This document shows positions 46,696-58,421 of a DNA stretch of 64,000 bases, in pieces. Each line of letters begins with the position of its first letter. Positions within the stretch are counted from its first letter, which is position 1. Position numbers and translations under genes: made by a program. Below the pieces are notes generated by a model. It worked only from the letters and a program-made list of their open reading frames with translations, searched no databases and was not told the DNA's origin. Source of the stretch: Epinephelus fuscoguttatus (Eukaryota; Chordata; Actinopteri; Perciformes; Serranidae); NCBI RefSeq assembly GCF_011397635.1, contig NC_064764.1:37422777-37486776 (forward strand), in the 5' to 3' direction.

Positions 46696-47459
46696 TGAGG
46701 TTACAGTGGCTGCCCAGGTAGCCAAAATGACCTGACGCAGATTCGGCCTGAACTCAGCATCCTAGGTGAAATTAGTCAGGCTGGGTCCGGTTGTCCGACG
46801 CAGCTGGGACTCGGTATGAATGACACTCCAGAATTTTGCCAAATCAGCTGGCCAGATTTTGGCTGTTGACACTGTCATCACTGGGTAAATTCGTAAACAT
46901 TCAGTCTGATGTCCTACGGACAATATTAAAGAACACACTGAAAGAAATGTTAACTGAACATATTGTGTGGGCACTATAAGACTGCTCCAACAGCTACAAC
47001 TACAAATACGTGAACAACATTATCAAACTGTGAAGGCCTGAACCCACAGGTAGAAGATGACGTATTTGCAATATCCACCAACACTTGTTGCGTTTGTTTA
47101 TGTAATCGCCATTATCAACAACTATCAGTGATGTATCAGGGTCTTAAGGGTTGTCCGGTTTCATAGGGGAAGATTTTAAACCACAACCCTTTTTAACTCT
47201 GTTCTGAGGGGCAAGGTGGCACTCGAAATCAAGTGGTAGGGAGAAAAAGAAGAGCTGAGTTTGGGCCTAACCTTTCTATAGAGTCACAGACTCCACCTTT
47301 TGGGATCGTGTTTATCCTTGACCTGTTGTGTTACCATACCTTCATGCTGTGTGACAGCTGTAGCCGGGGGTATTATGTTTTCAGGTCGCCCATCCATCGG
47401 TAATTATGTCAGTTGTTTGTTCGTATATATACGTACGTCCTATTCCTGTTCTATTCATG
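46696..47459. other. Unit 6 spacer, no gene recognised
   Basis: A degenerate extra copy of part of the upstream block lies near 46995-47045 (GAAGGCCTGAACCCACAGGT). The rest is unassigned. Confidence 0.35.
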
Positions 47460-48110
47460 ACCACAGTGTCTTGAGAATGCCTTGAGGGAATTTCTTCAAA
47501 TTTGGCACAAATGTCCACTTGGACTCAGCAATGAACAGATTACATTTTGGTGGTCAAAGGTCAAGGTCACCATAAGTTTGTCTGTCTTATTCTCTTGAAC
47601 GTGATATCTCAAGAACACCTTGAAGGTATTTCTTCAAATTTAGCACAAGTATCCACTTGGACACAACAATAAACTGACTAGATTTTGATCGTCAAAGTCA
47701 AGGTGACTGTGGCCTCACATCTGTCTTATTCTCATGAATGCCATGTCTCAAGAAGCCCTTGAGGGAAACTTGTCAAATTTAGTACAAACGTCCACTTGCA
47801 CTCAAGGGTGAACTGATTAAATTTTGTTGGTCAAAGGTCAAGTTCACCATGACTTCATCTGTCTCATTTTGTTGATCATGATATATTAAGAACGCCTTAA
47901 ATGTGTTTCTTTAGATTGGGCATAAATTTCTACTTGGACTCAATGATGAACTGATTAGAAAGATTTTGGTCGTCAAAGGTATAGGTAACTGTGGCCTTGC
48001 ATCCGTCTTATTCTCATGAACATGATATCTCAAGAAGAGCTTGAGGGAATTTATTTAATTTATTTATTATATGATTAGATTTTGGTGGTCAAAGGTCAAG
48101 GTCATTTTTA
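47460..48110. repeat. Degenerate tandem repeat, period about 138 bp
   Basis: CTTGAGGGAA-type words recur at 47481, 47619, 47758, 47896 and 48040 (spacing 138, 139, 138, 144). Each monomer has TTTGGCACAA-, CCACTTGGACTCA- and GGTCAAAGGTCAAGGTCA-like parts. The array spacers contain single or double monomers of the same family, including the ERE-like palindromes. Confidence 0.85.
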
Positions 48111-49680
48111 CCTTAAAAACATCTTTTTTGGCCATAACTTGAGAAAAAGTTAAAAAGTCAACTGCACTGTGACATCATAACTTTCTGCAAAAACACTTTT
48201 TTTTGGCCATTATTCAACGCCCTATCTCAAGAACAGAAGTGAAAACATTTAGAATTGGTGACACTGTTTTTGGTGTCCACCTTGAAACTGTGCCGATTGT
48301 ATAAATCTTCTGTGTAGCCGGGGAGGAGATGTGTAGAAAGCATCCATGTTTTAGAATATGTAGTTTCTTTGCAGCAATATCCATATTTAAAACAATCCCC
48401 ACCATTGACAAGATATTCCAGCAATCTGTGTTTTCACAGTTAAACGATAGGGGGTGCTGTCACACATCTTGTGAAAATAGAACAGCACTGCCATGTACAA
48501 AAACAAAGAAGAAGATCCACTGTAAACTGGAAGAAGATGTTGTTTACAGAGGAGATGTTGCAGCTTGTAAACTGCACGAAAATGCCGGTGCCAATAGAGC
48601 GGTTTATTGTTGTGCGAGCTATGGAGATGTTGATGGACACAGACTCCGACAATTCCTGTTTTTGATCAACATTCTGAATCCAATTTGGACAAAGAAGCAA
48701 ACGAGTTCGGTGGGACTTAACTGACTCTCTATGATGGTGACAGTGACACACAGACAAGACGACCATAAAGGACGCGGAGACAACAGAACACTGAACGGTC
48801 ACTGAACATGGCAATGTGTTCCACTGTACCTCAAACAGAATATTATTTTCAATTTAATAATTATTATTATTAGAGTTTTCATTTATACAATTCAAACTGA
48901 CATTAGGACACGAGAAAAAAAACAGAAAAAGTAAATGTGAAATTGATTTTATACATTAAAATGACTGACAATGTCAAGTGTTGATAACAAAGAAATGGGA
49001 TAGGACAGAATAAAATGTGTTTGTGTTTGTCTGTGTGTCTTTTAGTTTTATATACTGTTTACATATTCATAGAACAAATTATTCTCTGGGTCTTGAAACA
49101 TTGGTGAATACGTTCAAAAATGCCGGTGGTGGCTGGCAACTTAAAAATAACACATTGGCAGGGACAGTGTTAAAGCATCGTCAACTATCATGGCTAAATA
49201 TGACTGTGGACAGACAATGATGTAAACTGTGACCTCAACGACAGAGGCATACCACGATGAGATGGTACTTCTAGTTTTTGGTTCTTGGTTTTTCTTTGCA
49301 GTGTGAATTGTCCATATTGACCTCAGGCCTCTGTAGTCAGTGCAACTGTGTATATCTCTGTTATCTTTTACTTAATAAACACAAAGTGCAGAAACTTTAG
49401 AAGAGGCCATTCAAAATGAAATAGACAAAAAAAAAGCGTACTGCACTGTTGCAGCATATTAAGTAGTCGCTACCTTGTTCAAACTGAAGATACTCTTTAC
49501 TGATACTGTTTCCATGACAAATACTCAAGAGGATATTTTACAGCGTGAAAGAAAAGCCTGATATCAAATACCTTCCAAAGATTATAACATTCACATCTCT
49601 GCATTATTGTTACAGAAGATTAAATTACTGCACAACAGCAGCACTCACATCAATATTACTGTCACATCACCTTTAACGAA
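48111..49680. other. Spacer and OR-8 3' flank
   Basis: 48690-49680 is closely repeated at 52215-53227 (3' flank of OR-9). 48470-48665 has a short open frame (ERFIVVRAMEMLMDTDSDNS) that I cannot assign. The tail anchor lies at 49281. Confidence 0.5.
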
Positions 49681-50606
49681 TCAAATCACTTTGCCTTGAC
49701 AGAACAACCTCTTCAGCTGTTTAGAGATTTCTTTCATTTTCAGTCCGTATATTATTGGATTGAAGAGAGGATGATACAAAACAGCTTGTAAAGTCATTGT
49801 TAAACGTACATTGCTTGGAAAATCAGACCCCAGTCGAACTATAATGACATCATAGGCACAGAAACAGGAAAAGCTGATTAAAACCAACAGATGAGGTAAA
49901 CATGTCTGTGCAGCTTTTGTCCTGACTTCTCTACTACTTTCATATGATATTATAAGTATCCTGGTGTACGTGAAAAGTATAAAAAGCAATGGCAAAAGTG
50001 CATTGCATAACAGAGCCACTACGCCATATATAGACCGTGCTGTTGAACTTGCACAAGCGAGATTGTAAACTGCATTGTTACAAAAAACTCCTTGTAAAGT
50101 GAAGTTACAGAGTTTCATGTCAGCACTCAGTATTACTGGAACTGCAATCAGACAAGCAGGCACAAGCCACGCTAAAACCAGTAAAATACTGACTGTGTCT
50201 TTTCTCATGATAGTTGTATATTGCAGAGGTTTACATATAGACGCAAACCTGTCATAGGCCATGGCTGACAGCAGTAAGAACTCAGAAGCACTTAAGGAGT
50301 AATACAGAAGGAATTGCACGAGACAAGCTGAATATGATATGACCTGTTTTTCAGATAAAATGTCAATGAAAAACTTGGGGTACAAGCAGTGCTGAAAAAA
50401 ACAGAGTTTAGTAATAATGCTGCAATGAAAATGTACATAGGCTCATGGAGGTTCTTGTGTTTCCAAATAAGAGTCACAATGGTGATATTAAAGCAGATTG
50501 CTAGAATATATGCAGTAAACATAATAACAAAAACTAAATACCTGTATTTGCCCATCTCCACATACCCATAAAGAGTTATATATGTTACATTTAATTCGTC
50601 ATCCAT
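49681..50606 (-). pseudogene. Odorant receptor OR-8, recent pseudogene
   Basis: Complete OR (308 codons plus stop before damage) with one visible lesion: one A missing from TACAAAGCAG near 50384. The sense STALYPK becomes STACTPS and runs into a stop in TM3. The 3' frame is open from there to its end (LKRLFCQGKVI). Near-identical to OR-9, which has the base. Start MDDELNVTYITLYG with an NVT glycosylation site. MAYDRFASICKPLQY replaces the array form MAYDRYVSICKPLQY. This ancestral tail (QGKVI) is kept here while OR-9 has lost it, so each sister has its own defect. Confidence 0.93.
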
Positions 50607-50740
50607 GAAGAATGTCACAACAGGCAGATTGTATCACAGCATAAATGAATTAACTGAGAAAAGAAGTCCTCCTATGAAGAGTGACATAGAGCATGTCTTT
50701 GATTGTCTCATTCATTTATGATACCTGACCTGTGATGTTA

Positions 50741-50850
50741 TAATCAACCTCCATGGATCTCATTAACTCTTCCACCAAGAGCTGTTATCATATGAACTTC
50801 ATCAAACTCTGGAGGCCTAAACCCACAGGTGTTAAAGTTTGTTAACATGA
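50741..50850 (-). promoter_or_regulatory. Conserved upstream block of OR-8
   Basis: Coding-like frame open (FNTCGFRPPEFDEVHMITAL, GGRVNEIHGG, stop). About 135-244 bp before the ATG, closer than in the array. Confidence 0.5.
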
Positions 50851-51030
50851 GTGGTTGTTCTCTCAACAGTTTTTTGTTTGGTGCCTCTTTAACCCTTAAT
50901 GACCCACCAAAGACCCATCCTTGTCTTGTTTTGGGGGAGGGGGAATCTTGAGAGGGTGACAGCAGGTCAACAGTATGTGCCACATAGTGGAGGTTTACAT
51001 AATCCAAAAGCAGGAAACCTGAAGATTAAT

Positions 51031-51223
51031 TTTTTTTTTTTTTAAAGATATGTTTTTGGGCATTTTTGCCTTTAATGTATAGGACAGCCAAGTGTGAAAG
51101 GGGGAGAGAGAGAGAGGGGGATGACATGCAGCAAAGGGCCACAGGCTGGACTCGAGCCCGGGCCGCTGTGGCAACAGCCTTGTATATGGGGCGCCTGCTC
51201 TACCACTAAGCTACCGACGCCCC
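51031..51223 (-). mobile_element. tRNA-derived SINE, full length
   Basis: Minus strand: head with A box (TAGCTTAGTGGTAGAGCA) and B box-like GGCTCGAGTCC, body with a CTCTCTCTCCCC tract, then AAAGGCAAAAATGCCC, and an A-rich tail. Target duplication ACCTGAAGATTAATTT on both sides. The matching site after OR-9 (about 54549) is empty. Confidence 0.9.
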
Positions 51224-51400
51224 ACCTGAAGATTAATTTGAGATGCAGCTCAGCACTGTGTTTCAAGTTTTTCTAGTCGTACATATATCAAAACGATTGC
51301 GTTTTGGTTCGACATCTCTTCAAATTTTGAAAGTTTAGAGTAAATTGTTGCTTTGAACGTTGTGATGTAAGTATATGATGCTCAACTATGTCTTAGAAAC

Positions 51401-51728
51401 CAGTGGTTCCCAACTGGTGGGTCATGGTCCAAAAGTGGGCCGCAAATCCATTCAAAAAGGACCGCAATGGACTCGCAAATGTGTCAGGTTTGTAAAAAAC
51501 ACACTTTATTTTGAAGTACAGTAAAATTAAGGCACAAAGCTTTTATTTTTAAGTGCTGTTTCCTGCTGTAGAGTGATTAAATAAAAGGCAGCTACTTAAC
51601 GAGACGGCAAACTAGCTCAGTGACATGCCAAACACAAGTATGACGCTGAGTATATTAAACTGTGTGGACCTTGAACTAATAACAAGGAGAAATCTGAAAC
51701 CTGTGGCTGGACCAGTTGGGAGCCACTG
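51401..51728. mobile_element. hAT-like MITE, copy 1
   Basis: Ends CAGTGGTTCCCAACTG and CAGTTGGGAGCCACTG, 15 of 16 bases complementary. Flanks TTAGAAAC and TTATAAAT look like a decayed 8-bp target duplication. No transposase. Confidence 0.85.
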
Positions 51729-51857
51729 TTATAAATTGTTGGAGCAGTTTTTGGTTTGATACCATTTGTTAAACAGATTTGGTGCAAAATGTCTCAGTTT
51801 TTGCCACTTTATAGGTGTTAGGATCCCGTGGTTAAAAATGGTGATCAGAAATATTGA

Positions 51858-52195
51858 ATTGTTAATTATATGAAATAATCTGATTTAATTTACAGTAAAT
51901 CACCTTGTGAAGCACGATTTCCGAAAAAGAAAATATGATAGCCAATAAATTTGAACTATAGCCAAAAAATTACCATATTAATTGTAAAGATTAAAGGATT
52001 TTGGAGTTTTTGATATAGCAGGGGTTGGTAATTAATTCACACGTGCTAAGATGAACCCATTTCAGAAAGTTGCAGAGAAAAGTTGCAGTGGTGTGAAACG
52101 AAAAAAAAAAAAACAGAACATTGAGCTCATGTCATCAGGGTGGTCTCACTTAGCTAAGGCCTGAAAAGCTGAAAATCAGAACGGAAATACAGCGA
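51858..52195 (+). repeat. Repeated block, copy 1 (possible L2-like 5' region)
   Basis: Starts AATTGTTAATTATATGAAAT; also at 55102 and 61318. It ends at GCGAGGATTCGT, where the other two continue into LINE sequence. Confidence 0.7.
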
Positions 52196-53227
52196 GGATT
52201 CGTTTGCTTCTTTGACTTGGACAAAGAAGCAAACGAGTTCGGTGGGACTTAACTGAATCTCCATGATGGTGACAGTGACACACAGACAAGACGACCATAA
52301 AGGAGACAGAGACAACAGAACACTGAACGATCACTGAACATGGCAACGTGTTCCACTGTACCTCAAACAGAATATTATTTTCACTATTATTATTAGAGTT
52401 TTCATTAATACAATTCAAACTGACATTAGGACACGAGAAAAAAACAGAAAAAGTAAATGTGAAATTGATTTTATACATTAAAATGACTGACAAAAATGAC
52501 AAAGTCAAGTGTTGATAACAAAGAAATGGGATAGGACAGAATAAAATGTGTTTGTGTTTGTCTGTGTGTCTTTAGTTTTATATACTGTTTACATATTCAT
52601 AGAACAAATTATTCTCTGGGTCTTGAAACATTGGTGAATACGTTCAAAAATGCCGGTGGTGGCTGGCAACTTAAAAATAACACATTGGCAGGGACAGTGT
52701 TAAAGCATCGTCAACTATCATGGCTAAATATGACTGTGGACAGACAATGATGTAAACTGTGACCTCAACGACAGAGGCATACCACGATGAGATGGTACTT
52801 CTAGTTTTTGGTTCTTGGTTTTTCTTTGCAGTGTGAATTGTCCATATTGACCTCAGGCCTCTGTAGTCAGTGCAACTGTGTATATCTCTGTTATCTTTTA
52901 CTTAATAAACACAAAGTGCAGAAACTTTAGAAGAGGCCATTCAAAATGAAATAGACAAAAACAAAAAGCGTACTGCACTGTTGCAGCATATTAAGTAGTC
53001 GTTACCTTGTTCAAACTGAAGATACTCTTTACTGATACTGTTTCCATGACAAATACTCAAGAGGATATTTTACAGCGTGAAAGAAAAGCCTGATATCAAA
53101 TACCTTCCAAAGATTATAACATTCACATCTCTGCATTATTGTTACAGAAGATTAAATTACTGCACAACAGCAGCACTCACATCAATATTACTGTCACATC
53201 ACCTTTAACGAATCAAATCACTTTGCC
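52196..53227. other. OR-9 3' flank
   Basis: Near-identical to 48690-49680. No gene; the decayed tail anchor lies at 52811. Confidence 0.6.
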
Positions 53228-54139
53228 TTAACAGAACAACCTCTTCAGCTGTTTAGAGATTTCTTTCATTTTCAGTCCATATATTATTGGATTGAAGAGA
53301 GGATGATACAAAACAGCTTGTAAACTCATTATTAAACGTACATTGCTTGGAAAATCAGACCCCAGTCGAACTATAATGACATCATAGGCACAGAAACAGG
53401 AAAAGCTGATTAAAACCAACAGATGAGGTAAACATGTCTGTGCAGCTTTTGTCCTGACTTCTCTACTACTTTTATATGATATTATAAGTATCCTGGTGTA
53501 CGTGAAAAGTATAAAAAGCAATGGCAAAAGTGCATTGCATAACAGAGCCACTACTCCATATATAGACCGTACTGTTGAACTTGCACAAGCGAGATTGTAA
53601 ACTGCATTGTTACAAAAAACTCCTTGTAAAGTGAAGTTACAGAGTTTCATGTCAGCACTCAGTATTACTGGAACTGCAGTCAGACAAGCAGGCACAAGCC
53701 ACGCTAAAACCAGTAAAATACTGACTGTGTCTTTTCTCATGATAGTTGTATATTGCAGAGGTTTACATATAGATGCAAACCTGTCATAGGCCATGGCTGA
53801 CAGCAGTAAGAACTCAGAAGCACTTAAGGAGTAATACAGAAGGAATTGCACGAGACAAGCTGAATATGATATGACCTGTTTTTCAGATAAAATGTCAATG
53901 AAAAACTTGGGGTACAAAGCAGTGCTGAAAAAAACAGAGTTTAGTAATAATGCTGCAATGAAAATGTACATAGGCTCATGGAGGTTCTTGTGTTTCCAAA
54001 TAAGAGTCACAATGGTGATATTAAAGCAGATTGCTAGAATATATGCAGTAAACATAATAACAAAAACTAAATACCTGTATTTGCCCATCTCCACATACCC
54101 ATAAAGAGTTATATATGTTACATTTAATTCGTCATCCAT
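53228..54139 (-). CDS. Odorant receptor OR-9, C-terminally shortened
   Basis: Olfactory GPCR, 303 residues from ATG (MDDELN). Open throughout; all seven TM segments and motifs are present: NVT site, LHEPMY, MAYDRFASICKPLQY, AAQTCLPHLL before TM6, PLFNPIIYGLKMKE. It ends LKRLFC: a CAA glutamine codon present in the sister OR-8 is TAA here, removing QGKVI. The lost part is only the cytoplasmic end, so function is probably kept. Loop 2 reads NLACASSTVRSIYGV and the TM6 end IIVRLGSDF, different from both array subtypes. Tandem sister of OR-8, about 3.5 kb away. Confidence 0.95.
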   Translation of the reverse strand: MDDELNVTYITLYGYVEMGKYRYLVFVIMFTAYILAICFNITIVTLIWKHKNLHEPMYIFIAALLLNSVFFSTALYPKFFIDILSEKQVISYSACLVQFLLYYSLSASEFLLLSAMAYDRFASICKPLQYTTIMRKDTVSILLVLAWLVPACLTAVPVILSADMKLCNFTLQGVFCNNAVYNLACASSTVRSIYGVVALLCNALLPLLFILFTYTRILIISYKSSREVRTKAAQTCLPHLLVLISFSCFCAYDVIIVRLGSDFPSNVRLIMSLQAVLYHPLFNPIIYGLKMKEISKQLKRLFC

Positions 54140-54275
54140 GAAGAATGTCACAACAGGCAGATTGTATCACAGCATAAATGAATCAACTGAGAAAAGAAGT
54201 CCCCCTATGAAGAGTGACATAGAGCATGTCTTTGATTGTCTCATTCATTTATGATACCTGACCTGTGATGTTATA

Positions 54276-54384
54276 ATCAACCTCCATGGATCTCATTAAC
54301 TCTTCCACCAAGAGCTGTTATCATATGAACTTCATCAAACTCTGGAGGCCTAAACCCACAGGTGTTAAAGTTTGTTAACATGAG
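54276..54384 (-). promoter_or_regulatory. Conserved upstream block of OR-9
   Basis: About 137-245 bp before the ATG; near-identical to the OR-8 copy with an open GFRPPEFDEVHMITALGG frame. Confidence 0.5.
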
Positions 54385-54696
54385 TGGTTGTTCTCTCAAC
54401 AGTTTTTTGTTTGGTGCCTCTTTAACCTTTAATGACCCACCAAAGACCCATCCTTGTCTTGTTTTGGGGGAGGGGGAATCTTGAGAGGGTGACAGCAGGT
54501 CAACAGTATGTGCCACATAGTGGAGGTTTATATAATCCAAAAGCAGGAAACCTGAAGATTAATTTGAGATGCAGCTCAGCACTGTGTTTCAAGTTTTTCT
54601 AGTCATACATATATCAAAACGATTGCGTTTTGGTTCGACATCGTTGCTTTGAACGTTGTGATGTAAGTATATGATGCTCAACTATGTCTTAGAAAC

Positions 54697-55023
54697 CAGT
54701 GGTTCCCAACTGGAGGGTCATGGTCCAAAAGTGGGCCGCAAATCCATTCTAAATGGGCCTCAAGTGGCCTGCAAATGTGTCAGGTTTGTAAAAAACACAC
54801 TTTATTTTGAAGTACAGTAAAATTAAGGCACAAAGCTTTTATTTTTAAGTGTTGTTTCCTGCTGTAGAGTGATTAAATAAAAGGCAGCTACTTAACGAGA
54901 TGGCAAACTAGCTCAATGACATGCCAAACACAAGTATGACGCTGAGTATATTAACTGTGTGGACCTTGAACTAATAACAAGGAGAAATCTGAAACCTGTG
55001 GCTGGACCAGTTGGGAGCCACTG
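54697..55023. mobile_element. hAT-like MITE, copy 2
   Basis: Same ends and interior as 51401-51728. Duplicated together with the OR-8/OR-9 unit, not an independent insertion. Confidence 0.85.
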
Positions 55024-55101
55024 TTATAAATTGTTGGAGCAGTTTTTGACCACTTTATAGGTGTTAGGATCCCGTGGTTAAAAATGGTGATCAGAAATAT
55101 T

Positions 55102-56016
55102 GAATTGTTAATTATATGAAATAATCTGATTTAATTTACAGTAAATCACCTTGTGAAGCACGATTTCCGAAAAAGAAAATATGATAGCCAATAAATTTGA
55201 ACTATAACCAAAATTACCATATTAATTGTAAAGATTCAAGGATTTTGTTATTTTTGATATAACAGGGGTTGGTAATTAATTCACACGTGCTAAGATGAAC
55301 CCATTTCAGAAAGTTGCAGAGAAAAGTTGCAAGGGTGTGAAACCAAAAAAAAAAAAAAAAAAACAGAACATTGAGCTCATGTCATCAGGGTGGTCTCACT
55401 TAGCTAAGGCCTGAAAAGCTGAAAATCAGAACGATACAGCGAGGATTCGTCTTGTATTCATATTTCATCTCGTCTAGTCAGATGGGTATGAACTGGCAGG
55501 TTTTCAGAATATGCCGACCGCCACATTTCAAGTAACTGCAAGTTTCAACTCCTCATCAATTTTATTAATTTTATTGCTTTTAGCCTTGACTGATATTTTC
55601 AACAGCAAGACTCAGTCAGCCAGTTCCCTGACTCTGTATGTCACAGCCCTGTCACTGACAACGCAGGTCCTGCTGTTGCTAGTCATGTTTCTTTCACTTA
55701 TTTATCCATTCCTGTTAGGATCACTGAAAGGCAGTGTGTAATTCCAAAAGTTTCTTACACTCCACACAGAAATAACCTCCTTACAGTTAAAACCACCTCT
55801 CCAAGCCCTACTGTTGAATCAGCTAAATTCTGTTTACTTATTGTAAGATGCCTCACAAATAAGTCTTTTATCTGCCAGGATTTTATCATGACCAATAATA
55901 TTGACTTTTTTATCATCACAGAATCCTGGTTTATAAACAGAAATGATTTTATCTGTTCTCCAGTATCGCTTGGCCGTTTTTCTACATTTGAAAGTCTTTG
56001 TTTTCTCCTGAGGAAT
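55102..56016 (+). mobile_element. L2-like LINE, 5' part (truncated)
   Basis: Block shared with 61318 and beyond: possible 5' UTR, a 76-codon frame at 55511-55741 (MPTATFQVTASFNSSSILLI), then the beginning of an AP-type endonuclease (TNKSFICQDFIMTNNIDFFI, ITESWFINRN). Sequence breaks at 56016 where the AATC tail of another LINE begins. No RT remains. Confidence 0.7.
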
Positions 56017-56055
<39 letters not shown>

Positions 56056-56317
56056 TTTATTTATAAAGCCCAATATCACAAATCACAATTCGCCTCACAG
56101 GGCTTTACAGCATACGACATCCCTCTGTCCTTATGACCCTCGCAGCGGATAAGGAAAAACTCCCCAAAAAAACCCTTTAATGGGGAAAAAAAACGGTAGA
56201 AACCTCAGGAAGAGCAACTGAAGAGGGATCCCTCTTCAGGACGGACAGACGTGCAATAGATGTCGTACAGAACAGATCAACATAATAAATTAACAGTAAT
56301 CCGCATGACACAATGAG

Positions 56318-56354
<37 letters not shown>

Positions 56355-56712
56355 GGTAATGACAGCTTACAACAACATTATTGAAAGTAATAATATTATC
56401 GTTATAGTTTTGGCTACTGTGGTACAATATGTTGAAAGTATGTATTAATATCTGGCAGTATACATGTGTGACAATAATCATATGTGTATAATAACAGTAG
56501 AAGTATGACTAATGACTAATGATGGCAGCAGCAGCAGCAGGAGGCATCTGGCAGGACCACGGCAGCAGCACAACCACACACGTCACGCTGTCCAGGCACC
56601 GCTGCGATATGAGTTAATCTGAGAGACACTGGAGCACAAAGGCTCCGGAGAAGAAGCCGAGTTAGTGACATGCAGTATGGCCGAGTTAGCAAGATGCAGT
56701 AACAGGACATGA

Positions 56713-56749
<37 letters not shown>

Positions 56750-57762
56750 GGAGAGAAGGTGCCTGGTGTATTACAGGGGGTCCCCCAGCAGACTAGGCCT
56801 AAGTCAGCCTAACTAGGGGCTGGTACAGGACAAGCCTGAGCCAGCCCTAACTATAAGCTGTCACAGTCTGCTCTGCACCCCTCCTGCTCTGCTGGTCAGC
56901 CACACCCCTCATCAGCTTTACTGCTGTCACCTGCTCACCATCTCCAATCAAGCCAGTATATATGCAGCTTCACTCCACTCACTCTTTGCCAGATTGTCTT
57001 CGCTCTCATGCCTGACTCTCCAGCACTTGTTCCCGGACTGCTTACCTGGTATCGACCCGACTTGCCTCCGACCTTTGCTTCACGTCTCAGCCCCGGTAAA
57101 TCCACCAGCCTTCTGTCCCCAGCTACGAGTATTGCCTGCCTGTTTTCTGTTCCTCATCTGCCTGTGGCTGGTTAGCACTCAGCCTGTTCCTGCTCAGCCA
57201 AAAGGCCCACCTTGTCAGCTTCACCTCACCAGCTCACCTCCTCTCGAGCCGTCAGCCCCGCCGACTCTGTCTCAAGGTCTGGATCCACACCCAGCCCTCA
57301 TCTGAACCACTTTCCCAGAAGACTTCCATCAGCAGTGAGTTTGTGCTATTTCCCCTCCACCACACTCATTGAGCCTGTTGAGAACTTTTGGATTACCTGC
57401 TCACGAGTCCCACGCACTCCCTGCCTGCCCCGTTGATCCTGTCATAACTTGCTTGCCTGGCACACGGGAGACCTGGGTTCGAATCCTGCCATACTCATCT
57501 GCTCTGCTCTGCTGCATCTTCTGGTTAGCTGTGTTCCTGCTTTAACTTGCTGAATAAAGACTGTTAATACAAGAAACCTGGTTCATTTGTGCTGCAGTTG
57601 GGTTCACTCTATACCCGCTACATAAGCTTTATCAAAGAGGAAAGTCTGAAGTCTAGTCTTAAATGTGGAGATGGTGTCTGCCTCCCGGACCGCAACAGGA
57701 AGATGATTCCACAGGAGAGGTGCCTGATAGCTGAAGGCTCTGGCTCCTGATCTACTTTTTAT
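56017..57762 (-). mobile_element. L2-like LINE 3' end, hosting a solo LTR
   Basis: Reverse-strand copy of the family at 36531. The tail appears as AATC/ATCA repeats (56017-56055), then the 3' UTR with GA tracts, and the C-terminal coding end with the complement of AGGAGCCAGAGCC near 57740. Interrupted at 56859-57622. Confidence 0.8.
56859..57622. mobile_element. Solo LTR (LTR retroelement fossil)
   Basis: About 764 bp, begins TGTCACAG and ends CTACA, flanked by a 5-bp target duplication TAAGC inside the LINE. A TATATAT box near 56957 and AATAAA at 57552 fit promoter and polyadenylation parts of an LTR. No internal retroelement genes are present. It also contains a tRNA-like B box (GGGTTCGAATCC, near 57475-57486). 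Family uncertain, Gypsy-like by general look. Younger than the LINE that it sits in. Confidence 0.75.
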
Positions 57763-57960
57763 CCACAAGTGCACGTCACACACAGAGCGAGCCGCCTGTT
57801 AATGACGCTGTGGGCTAATGGGCATGTAGCTACTTCCATGTTTCACATGATACGTCATGTTTGTAGTCGACCAATGAAGATGAGTTTACATATCACCTTG
57901 GGTTTGTCCTTCAACTTCTCAAAATGATCCCACACTTTGGATTTCCTGCCCGACATGTTA
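57763..57960 (-). mobile_element. hAT transposon or ZBED-like fragment
   Basis: From ATG at 57956, minus strand: MSGRKSKVWDHFEKLKDKPK then VICKL, the start of a BED zinc finger as found in hAT transposases and ZBED proteins. The frame loses similarity after about 25 residues. The finger's histidine part is not seen. A GC-richer stretch (GCGGCTCGCTCTG) near 57789 also recalls hAT elements. Too short to function. Confidence 0.5.
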
Positions 57961-58036
57961 TTAACTAGCCTGTGGATTAACTGCAGGTACCAGCCCTGGA
58001 AAAAAGGGTGCTAATAGAGTTTCACATTTGTTGTTG

Positions 58037-58068
<32 letters not shown>

Positions 58069-58342
58069 TTCTGCAACGAAGCAATCAATGAAATCTTGCA
58101 GACATTTTCGAAGCAGCAAAATGTATCCAGTGGACTGAAAAAGCAATCGATAATGTTTTGAAAATATTAAAAGTATTGCCTTGAAAATATTTGAATATAA
58201 TAAAAAACAATACTTGGCACTGTGACGATACAATATAACCACACAGAAATATTGGGATACAAAGCTGTACCGATTTATTACTGCCAATATTTTGAGGATG
58301 AAAAACTGAAATGGGGCTCAAAAACAAGGTCAAACTATGCTG
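57961..58342. other. Intergenic, no gene recognised
   Basis: A GTTTT repeat at about 58036-58065 followed by AT-rich sequence. Confidence 0.4.
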
Positions 58343-58421
58343 TAGCTTCAGGCCTCCAGAGTTTCATGAAGTTTTTTAGTATCTACTTTGGTGGAAAATT
58401 TAATGAGATCCTTGGAGGATG
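58343..58421 (+). promoter_or_regulatory. Conserved upstream block of OR-10
   Basis: CTTCAGGCCTCCAGAGTTTC, then a TTGGTGGAAAATTTAATGAG part, 236-314 bp before the ATG. The coding-like frame is broken by indels, but the words and spacing are kept. Confidence 0.45.

Noticed and set aside
50075-50257. Plus-strand frames inside the minus-strand ORs
   Set aside because: Antisense shadows of conserved receptor sequence.
56994-57436. Proline-rich open frames of 74-103 codons as genes
   Set aside because: They lie wholly inside the solo LTR and reflect its base composition.
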